This document shows, piece by piece, positions 5,966 to 13,544 of a stretch of DNA of 17,637 nucleotides; within the stretch, counting starts at the first letter, position 1, and each line of letters starts with the position of its first letter. The DNA lies in assembly GCA_045650705.1 (NCBI GenBank), contig JAZRRK010000042.1:1-17637 (forward strand), written 5' to 3'. The stretch comes from UMGS1781 sp045650705 (GTDB lineage: Bacteria; Bacillota; Clostridia; TANB77; CAG-508). A program made the position numbers and the translations under genes. The notes beneath the pieces are model-generated. The model was not told the origin of the DNA. It saw only the letters and a list, made by a program, of their open reading frames with translations, and ran no database searches.

Positions 5966-5990
5966 TGTAGGGGCGACCATTGGTCGTCCG
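5965..5990. repeat. 26-base dispersed repeat, copy 2
   Basis: Identical to 2465-2490. It begins at the last base of the DUF84 stop codon, with the same GGGCGACC/GGTCGTCC hairpin (5971-5989). It sits between that gene and thrS. Confidence 0.85.
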
Positions 5991-6051
5991 CGATTCAAGA
6001 AATTACGAAAATAAATGTAAAATTCTTTGAATTATTAAAGGAGGAAAAATT

Positions 6052-7803
6052 ATGTTTAAAATAAAATTAGAAGGTGGAAGAACAATGGAAGTGCCAGAAA
6101 AAACATATTGGCATACAACCTCACACATATTAGCACAAGCTATAAAAAGACTATATCCAGAAATGAAATTAGCAATAGGACCAGCAATAGATAATGGATT
6201 CTATTATGACTTTGATACTGATAAACCATTCACACCAGAAATGTTATCAGCATTAGAAGAAGAAATGAACAAAATAATAAAAGAAGATTATCCAATAGAA
6301 AGATTTGTATTACCTAAAAAAGAAGCATTAGAGCTTATGAAAGATGAACCATATAAGGTAGAATTAATAAATGAATTACCAGAAGGAGAAGAGATATCTT
6401 TCTATAAACAAGGTGAATTTACAGACCTATGTGCAGGACCTCATTTACCAAGCACAGGAAAAGTAAAAGCAGTAAAACTATTATCATCATCAGGTGCATA
6501 TTGGAGAGGTGATGAGAAAAACAAAATGCTTCAAAGAATTTATGGAATATCATTCCCAAAAAGAAGTGAATTAGATAACTACATAAATATGATAGAAGAA
6601 GCAAAGAAAAGAGACCACAGAAAATTAGGAAAAGAGTTAGAATTATTCTTCTTTGATGAAACAGCTCCAGGAATGGCATATTGGATGCCAAAAGGATTCA
6701 CATTAATGAACACATTAATTGAATTCTGGAGAAAAGAACATAAAAGACGTGGATACCAAGAATTCTCAGGTCCACAATTAAACAGTAGCGCATTATGGAA
6801 AACATCAGGACATTGGGACCACTACAAAGAAGACATGTTTGTATTAACAGACGTTGATGGAAATGAACAAGCATTAAAACCAATGAACTGCCCAAATTCA
6901 ATAAGAATATATCAGCAAAAATTAAGAAGCTATAAAGATTTACCATTAAGATTTAATGATATAGATGTTATACATAGAAACGAAAAATCAGGACAATTAA
7001 ATGGATTATTTAGAGTAAGAATGTTCAGACAAGATGACTCACATAACTATGTAACAGATGAACAAATAGGAAGCGAAATAAAAGATATAGTTGAAATTGC
7101 AAAATACTTATATTCTGTTTTTGGTTTAGAATATATATTAACATTATCAACAAGACCAGAAGATTTTATGGGAGAAATTGAAACTTGGAATAAAGCAGAA
7201 AAAGAATTAAAAGAAGTATTAACAGAAATCTGTGGAGAAGGAAATTACAGAATAAATGAAGGAGATGGAGCATTCTACGGACCAAAAATAGATATTAAAA
7301 TGAAAGACTGTTTAGGAAGAGAATGGCAAATGGGAACAGTACAATTAGACTTCCAATTACCACAAAGATTCAATCTATCATACATAGATAAAGAAGGAAA
7401 CAAGAAAACTCCAATAATGATACATAGAGCAATATTTGGATCATTTGATAGATTTATAGGAATATTAACAGAACATTATGCGGGAGCATTCCCATTATGG
7501 CTATCACCAGTACAAGTAAGAATTCTACCAATAGCAGATGCACATCATGAATATGCAAAAGAAGTATTAGATAAATTTGAAGAAGCAGGAATAAGAGTAG
7601 AATTAGATGAGAGACAAGAAAAAATAGGCTACAAAATAAGAGAAGCACAACTACAAAAAATACCATATATGATAATTCTAGGAGATAAAGAAGTAGAAAC
7701 AAATGCAGTTGGGGTTCGTTCTAGAAAAGCAGGAGACATCGGACAAATGAGCATCGAAGATTTCATGAACAAAGTAAAAGAAGAAGTAGAGAAATTTGAA
7801 TAG
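6052..7803 (+). CDS. thrS: Threonyl-tRNA synthetase lacking the TGS domain
   Basis: This class II synthetase charges tRNA-Thr with threonine and clears mischarged Ser-tRNA-Thr. At 583 residues it is roughly 60 shorter than the usual ~640. After a stub (MFKIKLEGGRTMEVPEKT) it goes directly into the editing domain, so the N-terminal ubiquitin-like TGS domain is absent. Editing residues are intact: H21 and H25 (HTTSH) and C127/H131 (CAGPH). Zinc ligands of the catalytic core are present at C280 (MNCPN), H331 (DDSHNY) and H458 (IHRAIFGSFDR). The C-terminal anticodon-binding domain starts near 485 (PVQVRILPIADAH). The start is fixed by AAAGGAGG 7 bases upstream of ATG 6052, and no coding sequence for a TGS domain lies upstream. 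No T-box leader fits in the 86-base gap. Confidence 0.95.
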   Translation: MFKIKLEGGRTMEVPEKTYWHTTSHILAQAIKRLYPEMKLAIGPAIDNGFYYDFDTDKPFTPEMLSALEEEMNKIIKEDYPIERFVLPKKEALELMKDEPYKVELINELPEGEEISFYKQGEFTDLCAGPHLPSTGKVKAVKLLSSSGAYWRGDEKNKMLQRIYGISFPKRSELDNYINMIEEAKKRDHRKLGKELELFFFDETAPGMAYWMPKGFTLMNTLIEFWRKEHKRRGYQEFSGPQLNSSALWKTSGHWDHYKEDMFVLTDVDGNEQALKPMNCPNSIRIYQQKLRSYKDLPLRFNDIDVIHRNEKSGQLNGLFRVRMFRQDDSHNYVTDEQIGSEIKDIVEIAKYLYSVFGLEYILTLSTRPEDFMGEIETWNKAEKELKEVLTEICGEGNYRINEGDGAFYGPKIDIKMKDCLGREWQMGTVQLDFQLPQRFNLSYIDKEGNKKTPIMIHRAIFGSFDRFIGILTEHYAGAFPLWLSPVQVRILPIADAHHEYAKEVLDKFEEAGIRVELDERQEKIGYKIREAQLQKIPYMIILGDKEVETNAVGVRSRKAGDIGQMSIEDFMNKVKEEVEKFE

Positions 7804-7805
7804 AA

Positions 7806-7850
7806 TTAAGGCTACCAAAAGTAAATGGTAGCCTTAAATATATTATTTTT
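7806..7850 (+). terminator. Intrinsic terminator after thrS
   Basis: A 12-bp perfect stem TTAAGGCTACCA (7806-7817) with TGGTAGCCTTAA (7826-7837), followed by an A/T-rich stretch ending in TTTTT (7846-7850). Confidence 0.8.
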
Positions 7851-7860
7851 CCTTAAAATG

Positions 7861-7890
7861 TTGAAAAATGTATGTAGTTTATGATATAGT
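7861..7890 (+). promoter_or_regulatory. Promoter of the WG-repeat gene
   Basis: TTGAAA (7861-7866), an 18-base spacer and TATAGT (7885-7890). The start would fall at about 7897, on the ribosome site GGTGA, giving a leader of only about ten bases. Confidence 0.55.
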
Positions 7891-7906
7891 ATAAGCGGTG
7901 ATTGAA

Positions 7907-9400
7907 ATGAGTAGAGGAAAAAGATATGATGATGAACCTAAATTAAATTTAAAAAAAGTATTTGGAACAATTATAACAATAGCAGTAATCATAATGATAA
8001 TAATTTCAATTAATAAAATATTAGACAAAAAAGCAGAACAAATGTTAACAGAGAAAGTAGAGTATTTTACTACTTATTTAGACGGTAAATGGGGAGTAAT
8101 AAATAGCAATGGTACAACGATAATAGAGAATAAATATGATGAAATGATAACAATTCCTAATAAAGAGAAACCAGTATTTGTTTGTGTATATGATGTAAAT
8201 GATGATACAGGAGAATATAAAGCAAAAGTAATAAATGAAAAAGGTGAAGCTTTATTTACTGAATATGAAAAAATAGAAGTTATAGAAAACTTTGATTCTA
8301 AACAAAACATATGGTATGAAAGAGATGTTTTAAGAGTATTAAAAAATGGAAAATATGGAATAATCAATTGTAGTGGTGAAGTAGTATTATCATGTGAATA
8401 TGATGAGATTGTTTCATTAAAAAGTGCAAAAGAAAATTTTGTAGTAAAAAAAGAGGGAAAAGTAGGATTAGTAAATAATATAGGGCAGATAATTATTCCA
8501 GTACAATATTCAGAGATAAAAGTATTGGAAGAAGGATACAGTAATGAATACTTAATAGTAGATGAAAATGGAAACTCAGGTGTAATTAGCACAAGTGGTA
8601 CAGTAATTATTGAACCTAAATATAAGGACATTAAATATTTGCATAGTACAGAAGTATACTCAGCAAAAATAGAAGATAATTGGAATTTAATTAATAAAAA
8701 AGGTGAGATAATAAACAGTAACTATGATGAGTATACATATTCAAAAGGCGATTATGTAATAGTTAAGCAAGATGAAAAATATGGAATAATAACAACATCA
8801 GGAGATGTAAAGATAGAACCTGTATATGAACAGTTAGATTATGCATTTTCAGTTTATTATATAGCTAAATTAAATGGAAAATATGGAGTAATAAATACAG
8901 ACAATACAACAATAATAGCTTTTGAATATATTAATATGTCATATTGGGATGAGAAAACAATTCTAATAGCAGATAGAACAGATACAGAGACAGTATTATT
9001 TGACAGTAATTTATCTCAAAAATTATCAGGAATATTTGTTTATGAAGAAAGTTATATTAAAGCTAGAATAGATGGATTAGATAAATATTATACATATCAA
9101 TTTGAAGAAAAAGAGACAAAAGACATATTAACTAGCAATACATTATATGTAAGTAAAAAAGATGGAAAATATGGATTTGTAGATAAACAAGGAAATGTGG
9201 TAGTAGATTATATTTATGATGAAGCCAAAGAACAAAATGCTTATGGATATTCGGCAGTAAAATTAAATGGACTTTGGGGAGCAATAGATAAAGGTGGAAA
9301 ATTAGTATTACAACCACAAGTTAACTTAGATAATAATATTTATATAGATTTTATAAGAGAATGGCATTTGGCAGATGAAGGATATTACTATACAAAATAG
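7907..9400 (+). CDS. Membrane-anchored WG-repeat protein
   Basis: The 497-residue protein has a short basic cytoplasmic start, one membrane helix at about 19-39 (VFGTIITIAVIIMIIISI), and an external region built from roughly nine WG repeats. Each repeat has the form (D/N)GK(W/Y)G(V/I)I(N/D)..G..(I/V)I....Y(D/E)(E/D)(I/L). Clear copies start near residues 56 (DGKWGVINSNG), 145 (NGKYGIINCSG), 182 (EGKVGLVNNIG), 285 (DEKYGIITTSG), 323 (NGKYGVINTDN), 420 (DGKYGFVDKQG) and 460 (NGLWGAIDKGG). WG repeats form beta-rich solenoid or propeller-like surfaces. They are common in envelope proteins of gut Clostridia, and their ligands are unknown. The start ATG 7907 has GGTGA 5 bases upstream. It stands alone between a promoter and a terminator. 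Confidence 0.88.
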   Translation: MSRGKRYDDEPKLNLKKVFGTIITIAVIIMIIISINKILDKKAEQMLTEKVEYFTTYLDGKWGVINSNGTTIIENKYDEMITIPNKEKPVFVCVYDVNDDTGEYKAKVINEKGEALFTEYEKIEVIENFDSKQNIWYERDVLRVLKNGKYGIINCSGEVVLSCEYDEIVSLKSAKENFVVKKEGKVGLVNNIGQIIIPVQYSEIKVLEEGYSNEYLIVDENGNSGVISTSGTVIIEPKYKDIKYLHSTEVYSAKIEDNWNLINKKGEIINSNYDEYTYSKGDYVIVKQDEKYGIITTSGDVKIEPVYEQLDYAFSVYYIAKLNGKYGVINTDNTTIIAFEYINMSYWDEKTILIADRTDTETVLFDSNLSQKLSGIFVYEESYIKARIDGLDKYYTYQFEEKETKDILTSNTLYVSKKDGKYGFVDKQGNVVVDYIYDEAKEQNAYGYSAVKLNGLWGAIDKGGKLVLQPQVNLDNNIYIDFIREWHLADEGYYYTK

Positions 9401-9408
9401 GATAAAAT

Positions 9409-9441
9409 AATTAGGACGGAGAATAAATCCGTCCTAATTTG
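9409..9441 (+). terminator. Terminator between WG-repeat gene and acpS
   Basis: A 12-bp perfect stem, AATTAGGACGGA (9409-9420) with TCCGTCCTAATT (9428-9439). The following T-run is only TTT (9438-9440), so read-through into acpS, which starts 23 bases later and has no clear promoter of its own, is plausible. Confidence 0.7.
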
Positions 9442-9462
9442 TACAAAAAAGGAGAAATAAAA

Positions 9463-9837
9463 ATGCGTGTACTATGTGGAACAGATATAATTGAAATAGA
9501 AAGAATAAAAAAATCAATTGAAAGAAGTGGAGAAAGATTTATAAATTTAATTTATACTCCAGCAGAAATAGAATATTGTGAGAGTACAAGAAATGCTAAA
9601 TATAGTCATTATGCGGGAAGATTTGCTGCAAAAGAAGCTATATTTAAAGCTGTTTCTAGCTTGCTATCAGATAAATTTCAAATAACTTGGAAAGATGCAC
9701 AAGTAATAAATGATGAAAATGGAAATCCAAAGATAGAATTTTTAAATATAGAATTTAAACAAATAGAAAGCATAGATATAAGCATATCGCATTGCAAGGA
9801 ATATGCTGTAGCAACAGTAACTATTTTAATAGATTAA
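9463..9837 (+). CDS. acpS: Holo-[acyl-carrier-protein] synthase
   Basis: This 124-residue enzyme moves 4'-phosphopantetheine from coenzyme A onto the serine of acyl carrier protein, activating fatty-acid synthesis. It is the trimeric AcpS type by length. The magnesium-binding D8 sits in GTDIIEIERI and E58 in RFAAKEAIFKA; SISHCKEYAVATV is the usual closing strand pair. The start ATG 9463 is set by AAAAGGAG 8 bases upstream; an earlier in-frame TTG (9439) lies in the preceding terminator. Downstream is not the alr or nnr gene often found near acpS, but a structured RNA candidate. Confidence 0.95.
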   Translation: MRVLCGTDIIEIERIKKSIERSGERFINLIYTPAEIEYCESTRNAKYSHYAGRFAAKEAIFKAVSSLLSDKFQITWKDAQVINDENGNPKIEFLNIEFKQIESIDISISHCKEYAVATVTILID

Positions 9838-9847
9838 TAGCGACAAA

Positions 9848-10025
9848 TAATAGCTTTTACATAAAAAATATGAAAGTGAAGGGTTCGAACGGGTGAGTAT
9901 AGAAGGTCTTAATGGATTTTATGGAAAATGTTCATTAATGAAAGGGTGCCATAAAAGACATATAGACCTTTTACGAACAATAGTGAGACAACTGAACTTG
10001 AAGATTTTATATGTAAAAGCTATTA
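9848..10025 (+). ncRNA. Structured non-coding RNA candidate, possibly raiA motif
   Basis: A 178-base stretch is closed by a 16-bp perfect stem (9848-9863 with 10010-10025), extended by five more pairs after one A-A mismatch. Inside are nested helices: AGAAGGTCT (9901-9909) with AGACCTTTT (9964-9972), and TTTTATGG (9917-9924) with CCATAAAA (9949-9956). GTTCG/CGAAC pairing (9883-9887 with 9973-9977) is also possible. G/C- and purine-rich single-strand segments (GGGTTCGAACGGGTGAGT and AGTGAGACAACTGAAC) break the A/T background as in conserved structured RNAs. It has no useful open frame, and neither strand shows a transposon gene. Size and the clostridial host fit the raiA motif, but I recall that consensus only loosely, so the strand and family are tentative. 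No clear promoter or U-run terminator is visible. Confidence 0.6.
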
Positions 10026-10069
10026 ATATTTACAAGTATAAAAAAGAATGAATTGAATAAAAAAAGTAA

Positions 10070-10091
10070 ATCTTGGAAATAATAATCCAAG
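10070..10091 (+). other. Leader hairpin ahead of the oxidoreductase gene
   Basis: A 7-bp perfect hairpin, with TCTTGGA and TCCAAGA arms around an A/T loop, ends just upstream of the ribosome site AAGAAGG (10093-10099). It may influence start-site access or mRNA stability; nothing more can be said. Confidence 0.4.
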
Positions 10092-10106
10092 AAAGAAGGT
10101 ATGTTA

Positions 10107-11600
10107 ATGAATTCATATTGGGTAGATACAAGCAAAAGGCCTCAGTTTCCTAAACTAGATAAAGATATAAATACAGATGTGTGTATAATAGGAGCAGGCA
10201 TAACAGGGATTATGACTGCTTATATGTTATTAAATAAAGGAATGAAAATAACATTAATAGACAAGGGTGAAATCTGTGGAGGAGTAACAGAGAATACAAC
10301 AGCTAAAGTTACGAGTCAGCATGGACTAATATATAATTATTTAGAAGTAACCTTTGGACAAGAATTTGCTAAATTATATTTAGAATCAAATGAGGAAGCA
10401 ATAAGCATAATAGAAGATATTATAAAGAAAGAAAACATAGACTGTGACTTCAAAAGAACAGATAATTATATTTATACTTGTACAGATGAATATCTACAAA
10501 GAATAAAAGATGAAGTTGAGACAGTAAATAAGTTAGGTTTGGAAGCGGAATTAATAGAAAAGATAAAATTACCATTTGAGATAAAATCAGGAATTAAATT
10601 TCCAAATCAAGCAAAATTCCATCCATTAAAATATCTATATAATATAGTAGATATTTTAGAGAATAATGGAGTAGAGATATATACCAATTCAATAGTTCAA
10701 GATACGAAACGAGAAGGTGAAGAATACGAAGTTATAACCGAAAGCTATAGTATAAAAGCAAAATATGTAGTAATGGCAACACATTATCCGATAAAAAGCT
10801 TTCCAGGAATGCACTTCTTAAAAATGTATCAAGATAGGTCTTATGCAATAGCAATAGAACCACGTGCAAAAATAGATGAGGGAATGTATATTTCTGCTGA
10901 AAGTCCAATAGCATCATTTAGACCAATAAATGATGAACTTTTAATAATAGGTGGAGAAGACCATAAAACAGGAGAAAATAGCAAAGATTTAGACTTGTGC
11001 TATAAAAGCTTAGAAACTTATGCAAGAGAAATATATCCATCAATGAAAGTAAGATATAGATGGGCAACACAGGATTGTGTATCATTGGATAAAGTTCCGT
11101 ATATAGGAGAGTTTTCTAATTTAATGCCAAACTTCTATATAGCAACAGGATACAAAAAATGGGGAATGACAACATCACATGTGGCAGCTGGAATTATAAG
11201 AGATAAAATTTTAAATGTAGAAAACGAATATGAAGAAATATATAAAGCAACTAGATTTCAACCATTTAAAAATTATAAAGAAATGGGAAATATGCTAAAG
11301 CAATCAGTATATTCATTAGCAATAAACAAAATAAAGAAACCAGAGTATAAATTTGAGGATTTAGAAAAAGATAGCGGTGGAGTAGTAGATTATAATGGTA
11401 AAAAGATGGGTATATACAAAGACAAAGAAGGAAAAATATTTGCTGTAGAACCATATTGTAAGCATTTAGGATGTGAATTATCTTGGAATAATCTTGAAAA
11501 AACATGGGATTGTCCATGTCATGGTTCAAGATATGCTTATACTGGTAAATTAATAAATGAACCAGCTACAGAGGATTTGGACAAAATTGATGTAGAATAA
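10107..11600 (+). CDS. FAD-dependent oxidoreductase with C-terminal Rieske [2Fe-2S] domain
   Basis: The 497-residue cytoplasmic flavoprotein is of the DAO / glycine-oxidase-like class. The dinucleotide-binding GAGITG lies at residues 29-34, with an acidic end to the second strand (TLIDKGE). C-terminal FAD contacts follow around ATGYKKWGMTTSHVAAG. The last ~70 residues form a Rieske domain: C451-K-H453 and C469-P-C-H472 bind the cluster (CKHLGC, then CPCHGSRY). The architecture is standard for clostridial and bacillar proteins of about 500 residues; substrates are unknown, and electrons probably pass between FAD and the 2Fe-2S cluster. I chose ATG 10107 over 10101 because the ribosome site AAGAAGG ends one base before 10101. 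It is probably monocistronic. Confidence 0.92.
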   Translation: MNSYWVDTSKRPQFPKLDKDINTDVCIIGAGITGIMTAYMLLNKGMKITLIDKGEICGGVTENTTAKVTSQHGLIYNYLEVTFGQEFAKLYLESNEEAISIIEDIIKKENIDCDFKRTDNYIYTCTDEYLQRIKDEVETVNKLGLEAELIEKIKLPFEIKSGIKFPNQAKFHPLKYLYNIVDILENNGVEIYTNSIVQDTKREGEEYEVITESYSIKAKYVVMATHYPIKSFPGMHFLKMYQDRSYAIAIEPRAKIDEGMYISAESPIASFRPINDELLIIGGEDHKTGENSKDLDLCYKSLETYAREIYPSMKVRYRWATQDCVSLDKVPYIGEFSNLMPNFYIATGYKKWGMTTSHVAAGIIRDKILNVENEYEEIYKATRFQPFKNYKEMGNMLKQSVYSLAINKIKKPEYKFEDLEKDSGGVVDYNGKKMGIYKDKEGKIFAVEPYCKHLGCELSWNNLEKTWDCPCHGSRYAYTGKLINEPATEDLDKIDVE

Positions 11601-11640
11601 TTATAGATTATATTACAAATTAAAAGACCTCAGAGATACC

Positions 11641-11756
11641 TGAAAGCCCCTTTAACAAGGGGGCTGGCAGCGAAGCTGACTGGGGGTTTTTCAGGGAAGT
11701 TTTAAGAACCCTCCGTCACCCTACGGGTGCCACCTCCCTTATTAAAGGAGGTTTCA
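11641..11756. repeat. Imperfect palindromic intergenic repeat (clostridial type, MITE-like)
   Basis: Two arms, 11641-11690 and 11708-11756, are imperfect reverse complements (CTGAAAGCCCCTTTAA... against ...TTAAAGGAGGTTTCAG). Each arm carries its own small hairpin at the matching place: CAGC-GAA-GCTG in the left arm (11668-11678) and CACCC-TAC-GGGTG in the right (11717-11729). The sequence is G/C-rich relative to the genome. Similar 'GGGAGGTGGCACCCG' repeats are, to my knowledge, widespread in gut Clostridia. The rest of 11601-11820 holds no gene; GTTCTTCGAAGAC at 11761 resembles the palindrome at 2491. Confidence 0.8.
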
Positions 11757-11817
11757 GTTAGTTCTTCGAAGACATAGTCTGAATAGTAACAATAACAAAT
11801 AAATTTTATAAAACTAC

Positions 11818-11846
11818 TTGAAAAATACCCGAAAAACGATTATAAT
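11818..11846 (+). promoter_or_regulatory. tRNA-Arg promoter
   Basis: TTGAAA (11818-11823), a 17-base spacer and a perfect TATAAT (11841-11846). The expected start is around 11853, inside the 5' arm of the following hairpin. Confidence 0.85.
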
Positions 11847-11850
11847 AGAA

Positions 11851-11875
11851 CAGTACTGATAAGGTACTGTTTTTT
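11851..11875 (+). terminator. Terminator-like hairpin between promoter and tRNA-Arg
   Basis: CAGTAC (11851-11856) pairs with GTACTG (11864-11869) and is followed directly by six T. It ends two bases before the mature tRNA. It lies only 4 bases beyond the -10 box, so it would form the extreme 5' end of the pre-tRNA rather than end an upstream message. Confidence 0.6.
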
Positions 11876-11877
11876 AA

Positions 11878-11954
<77 letters not shown>

Positions 11955-11989
11955 TAAAACAAAAAATATAAAAAAATTATGAAAAGTAC

Positions 11990-12018
11990 TTGCAAAAAGC
12001 TAAAAAATGTGGTATTAT
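11990..12018 (+). promoter_or_regulatory. tRNA-Pro promoter
   Basis: TTGCAA (11990-11995), a 17-base spacer and TATTAT (12013-12018); TATAAT also occurs three bases further on. The word TACTTG(A/C)AAAA is shared with the tRNA-Arg promoter, so the two tRNAs have parallel separate promoters. Confidence 0.7.
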
Positions 12019-12037
12019 AATCAGGTACTCAAAAAAA

Positions 12038-12113
12038 CGGGGTGTGGCTCAGTTGGTAGAGCGCGTGGTTTGGGACCATGAGGTCGCACGTTCGATCCGT
12101 GTCACCCCGACCA
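12038..12113 (+). tRNA. tRNA-Pro (anticodon TGG)
   Basis: Cloverleaf with acceptor CGGGGTG/CACCCCG, D-arm GCTC-AGTTGGTA-GAGC and anticodon stem CGTGG/CCATG around TTTGGGA (anticodon TGG). The T-arm is GCACG-TTCGATC-CGTGT, then discriminator A and an encoded CCA. It reads CCN proline codons, mainly CCA and CCG. Confidence 0.95.
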
Positions 12114-12114
12114 T

Positions 12115-12153
12115 AAATAAGGAGTTTGCTTGTATGTAAACTTCTTATTTTTT
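12115..12153 (+). terminator. Intrinsic terminator after tRNA-Pro
   Basis: A 15-bp stem (12115-12129 with 12136-12150, two G-T pairs), a 6-base loop, and a T-run at 12148-12153. Confidence 0.88.
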
Positions 12154-12184
12154 ATACTAATAAAAAGATAGGGTGAATAAAGTT

Positions 12185-12865
12185 ATGGATATATTAGATT
12201 TTATTTTAAATAATAAAGAATATCTAGAAGACTTAGTTACAAGAAGTACATATCATTCAAATGCTATTGAAGGAAGTACATTAACTTACGCAGAAACTTA
12301 TGCGATTCTTTACAATGACAATAGCTTTAAGATTAATGGAAAAGAACCAAGAGAAATATATGAGGCTATTAATCATAAGCAAGCATTAGAATTAGTTTTT
12401 AATAATTTAAAAGAAGATAATATATTTGATGAGAGATTTATAAAAAGTTTAAATGAAACAATTAATAGAAATATTAAGGAAACAGAAGGATTTAGAGCTG
12501 TACAAGTATTTATTCAAGGTAGTGAACATATTCCACCAGAGCCTGAAAAAGTTCCAAATTTAATGAATTATTTTGTCTATAATTACAATCATGATGAACA
12601 AGATGTTTTCAGTAAAATTGCAAGATATCATATTGAATTAGAAAAAATACATCCATTTGAAGATGGTAATGGTAGAACAGGACGATTACTTATTAATTAT
12701 GAATTATTAAAAAATAACCTTCCACCAGTTGTTATCTCAAAAGAGACAAGAGTAAAATACTTTGAATTTTTAAGAAATAATGATGAAATTGGATTAGCAG
12801 AATGGTTAAAAGAACTATCAAGTGCAGAAGAAGAAAGAATGGGAAAATTTGGATACAAAGCCTAA
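12185..12865 (+). CDS. Stand-alone class II Fic protein (predicted AMPylase)
   Basis: The 226-residue cytoplasmic protein has the complete catalytic motif HPFEDGNGRTGR (H156 to R167). This is the Fic signature for transfer of AMP from ATP to a protein hydroxyl group. An N-terminal inhibitory helix carries S25-N-A-I-E29-G30, matching (S/T)xxxE(G/N), in which the glutamate blocks ATP placement. Having the helix in the same chain, ahead of the Fic core, defines class II. No antitoxin-like small gene flanks it. The target cannot be read from sequence. The start is ATG 12185 with AGGGTGA 9 bases upstream; the GTG at 12173 is part of that ribosome site. It follows the tRNA-Pro terminator and has no obvious promoter. 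Confidence 0.92.
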   Translation: MDILDFILNNKEYLEDLVTRSTYHSNAIEGSTLTYAETYAILYNDNSFKINGKEPREIYEAINHKQALELVFNNLKEDNIFDERFIKSLNETINRNIKETEGFRAVQVFIQGSEHIPPEPEKVPNLMNYFVYNYNHDEQDVFSKIARYHIELEKIHPFEDGNGRTGRLLINYELLKNNLPPVVISKETRVKYFEFLRNNDEIGLAEWLKELSSAEEERMGKFGYKA

Positions 12866-12932
12866 CTGCATTCAAACTACCTTCAAAAATTTTATAAAAA
12901 ATAAAAAGTAATTTGAAAGTGAGTTGGTATTA

Positions 12933-13415
12933 ATGTTAATTATAATAGAAGGAATAGCAATGTGTTTTATACTTTTAATATATTTTGTTATCAGTATAGC
13001 TAATGGACCAGAGAAGTTCACAGTATTTTATGACAAAAAAGTTCAAGATAGAGCCATTGAATTAGGATATACTACAAAAGAAAAAATAAAAAAACAAAAA
13101 ATAATTACAAATATAGTTTTATATTTACCTTGCTTTACTTTAGTACCATTAATGGTTTACTATATAAATGGAGCAAAAGAATTTATTGAAATATTTATTC
13201 AAAGTGCATTAATATTGAATATTCTGGGATTATTTGATGGACTTTTTGTTGAAAAGTATTGGGTACAGCATACGAAAGCTTGGTTTATTCCAGGCACAGA
13301 AGATTTAATGCCATATATTCCTAAGAAAAATGAAATAGTAAGATGGATTGGAACGTTTGTTGGATTTACAATAATGGGGTTAATTATTGCTTTGATAATG
13401 AGCAATATTGTCTAA
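12933..13415 (+). CDS. Multi-pass membrane protein of unknown function
   Basis: The 160-residue protein has about four membrane helices: residues 2-22, 60-78, 88-106 and 138-158. Between the first two is a cytoplasmic-looking charged loop, GPEKFTVFYDKKVQDRAIELGYTTKEKIKKQK. Between the third and fourth is a conserved-looking segment, EKYWVQHTKAWFIPGTEDLMPY. I recognise this general pattern (GPEK..., pVQ.R..ELG, ...PGTED) from uncharacterised membrane proteins common in Clostridia, but no function is known to me. ATG 12933 is preferred, with GAAAGTGAG as a weak ribosome site; TTG 12924 is an alternative. It may be co-transcribed with the Fic gene (67-base gap); a strong terminator follows. Confidence 0.75.
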   Translation: MLIIIEGIAMCFILLIYFVISIANGPEKFTVFYDKKVQDRAIELGYTTKEKIKKQKIITNIVLYLPCFTLVPLMVYYINGAKEFIEIFIQSALILNILGLFDGLFVEKYWVQHTKAWFIPGTEDLMPYIPKKNEIVRWIGTFVGFTIMGLIIALIMSNIV

Positions 13416-13435
13416 CAAATTACAATTAGCAATGT

Positions 13436-13473
13436 AAAAGTGTCAAAAGGACTCGAACCTTTTGACACTTTTT
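13436..13473 (+). terminator. Intrinsic terminator after membrane protein gene
   Basis: A 15-bp perfect stem, AAAAGTGTCAAAAGG (13436-13450) with CCTTTTGACACTTTT (13458-13472), ending in a T-run. Confidence 0.93.
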
Positions 13474-13482
13474 AAATGTTAC

Positions 13483-13511
13483 TTGTAAATTTTATATAAT
13501 AATGATAAAAT
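13483..13511 (+). promoter_or_regulatory. ABC exporter operon promoter
   Basis: TTGTAA (13483-13488), a 17-base spacer and TAAAAT (13506-13511), about 34 bases ahead of the ATPase start. A TATAAT at 13495 has no matching -35. Confidence 0.55.
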
Positions 13512-13544
13512 GTAGAAAAATTTAAAATTTAGGAAGTGTATATT

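Noticed and set aside
5966..6051. T-box leader ahead of thrS
   Set aside because: The gap is 86 bases, holds a dispersed repeat, and shows neither specifier stem nor antiterminator.
8074..8631. 185-codon open frame on minus
   Set aside because: Antisense shadow of the WG-repeat gene, without a ribosome site or family motif.
9848..10025. Simple MITE
   Set aside because: Nested, well-spaced helices and purine-rich single-strand segments fit a structured RNA better, though copy number would need checking.
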